DNA of 64,000 nt from Sphingomonas jatrophae (GTDB taxonomy: Bacteria; Pseudomonadota; Alphaproteobacteria; Sphingomonadales; Sphingomonadaceae). Positions 63,876 through 64,000 of this stretch are shown piece by piece (the first letter of the stretch is position 1; the number at the start of each line of letters is the position of its first letter). Both the position numbers and the translations under genes were made by a program. Location: NCBI RefSeq assembly GCF_900113315.1, contig NZ_FOZG01000002.1:992001-1056000 (forward strand). The letters run 5' to 3'. Under the pieces are notes generated by a model. The model saw nothing but the letters and a program-made list of their open reading frames with translations, searched no databases and had not been told where the DNA came from.

Positions 63876-64000
63876 TCAGCGGCCCTCGCCGCCCGGTGGA
63901 ACGCCCTCGGGCGCAGCACCGCCCATGCCGCCCAGACCACCCATGCCGCGCATCATCGCCTCGATGCCGCCGGGCTTGATGCCGCGCAGCGTCACGTCGA
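63876..64000 (-). CDS. C-terminal part of an unidentified protein (runs off right edge)
   Basis: Forty residues before a TGA at 63876-63878. The readable part (DVTLRGIKPGGIEAMMRGMG, then a Gly/Met-rich GLGGMGGAAPEGVPPGGEGR) has no diagnostic domain. A Gly/Met-rich tail occurs in several unrelated families, so I do not name it. Confidence 0.5.
   Translation of the reverse strand, partial: DVTLRGIKPGGIEAMMRGMGGLGGMGGAAPEGVPPGGEGR

Overview
This window is a 64 kb piece of a GC-rich alphaproteobacterial chromosome, most likely from a sphingomonad (Sphingomonas or a close relative). The evidence is a carotenoid cluster (crtY, crtI, crtB with an opposing crtZ), the gene order ruvC-ruvA-ruvB-ybgC-tolQ-tolR-tolA-tolB-pal, a GapR-type DUF2312 protein, a ribosomal protein S9 with a long N-terminal extension, and REP-like inverted repeats of a kind I associate with sphingomonads. 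No phage, insertion sequence, CRISPR array or rRNA operon is visible; this is mostly core chromosome.

Layout. 1-2.3 kb: fragment of a secreted protein, tRNA-Phe, then the minus-strand set infA-maf-RNase E/G-like-yacG. 2.5-8.6 kb: PutA, a REP-like pair, a YaiI-type protein, an MFS transporter, a DUF5872-like protein and a hemerythrin protein. 8.8-14.5 kb: a diffusible-signal-factor (DSF) quorum-sensing locus, with an RpfF-like synthase facing an operon of a REC-PAS-GGDEF-EAL regulator and an RpfC-like hybrid kinase. 14.5-20.6 kb: glycosyltransferase-like gene, infC (apparently with an ATA start), a TonB-dependent receptor, and a TIGR02186/TauE pair. 20.8-26.2 kb: carotenoid operon crtY-crtI-LOG-crtB-DUF2490, with crtZ convergent. 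26.3-31.0 kb: lipoprotein, sucC, etfB-etfA, a micro-ORF, acylphosphatase, exoribonuclease. 31.2-39.2 kb: the Tol-Pal envelope machine, RuvABC resolvasome and YebC. 39.3-46.6 kb: membrane protein, GapR-like protein, amidohydrolase, DUF1244, pyruvate kinase, serine hydrolase, HAD hydrolase, rpmJ. 46.6-50.9 kb: MerC/Fur-family metal genes facing ctaA, then rplM-rpsI. 50.9-58.3 kb: M28 peptidase, lipoprotein, Cys-rich copper-storage-like protein, purL, DUF418, bfd-bfr, orphan Hpt protein. 58.3-64 kb: tusA, der, bamB, a YfgM-like protein, panB, a small secreted protein and the 3' end of an unidentified gene.

The most interesting region is the DSF locus. Its order (sensor and regulator operon convergent with the synthase) matches the Xanthomonas rpf cluster, but the RpfG HD-GYP position is taken by a receiver fused to PAS, GGDEF and EAL domains, and that receiver lacks the usual conserved lysine. 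Upstream of rpfF there is a perfect TTAA-N7-TTAA (CtrA-type) site and a 21-bp palindrome, suggesting that cell-cycle control, quorum sensing and c-di-GMP may meet here. Secondary points are a REP-like hairpin translated as part of the TolB signal peptide, the infC ATA start, a LOG-family gene coupled inside the carotenoid operon, and a 22-bp perfect palindrome between bfd and bfr.

All calls rest on reading motifs, gene order and spacing; no database search was run. Start codons are chosen by Shine-Dalgarno spacing, overlaps and usual family length, and uncertain ones are flagged.
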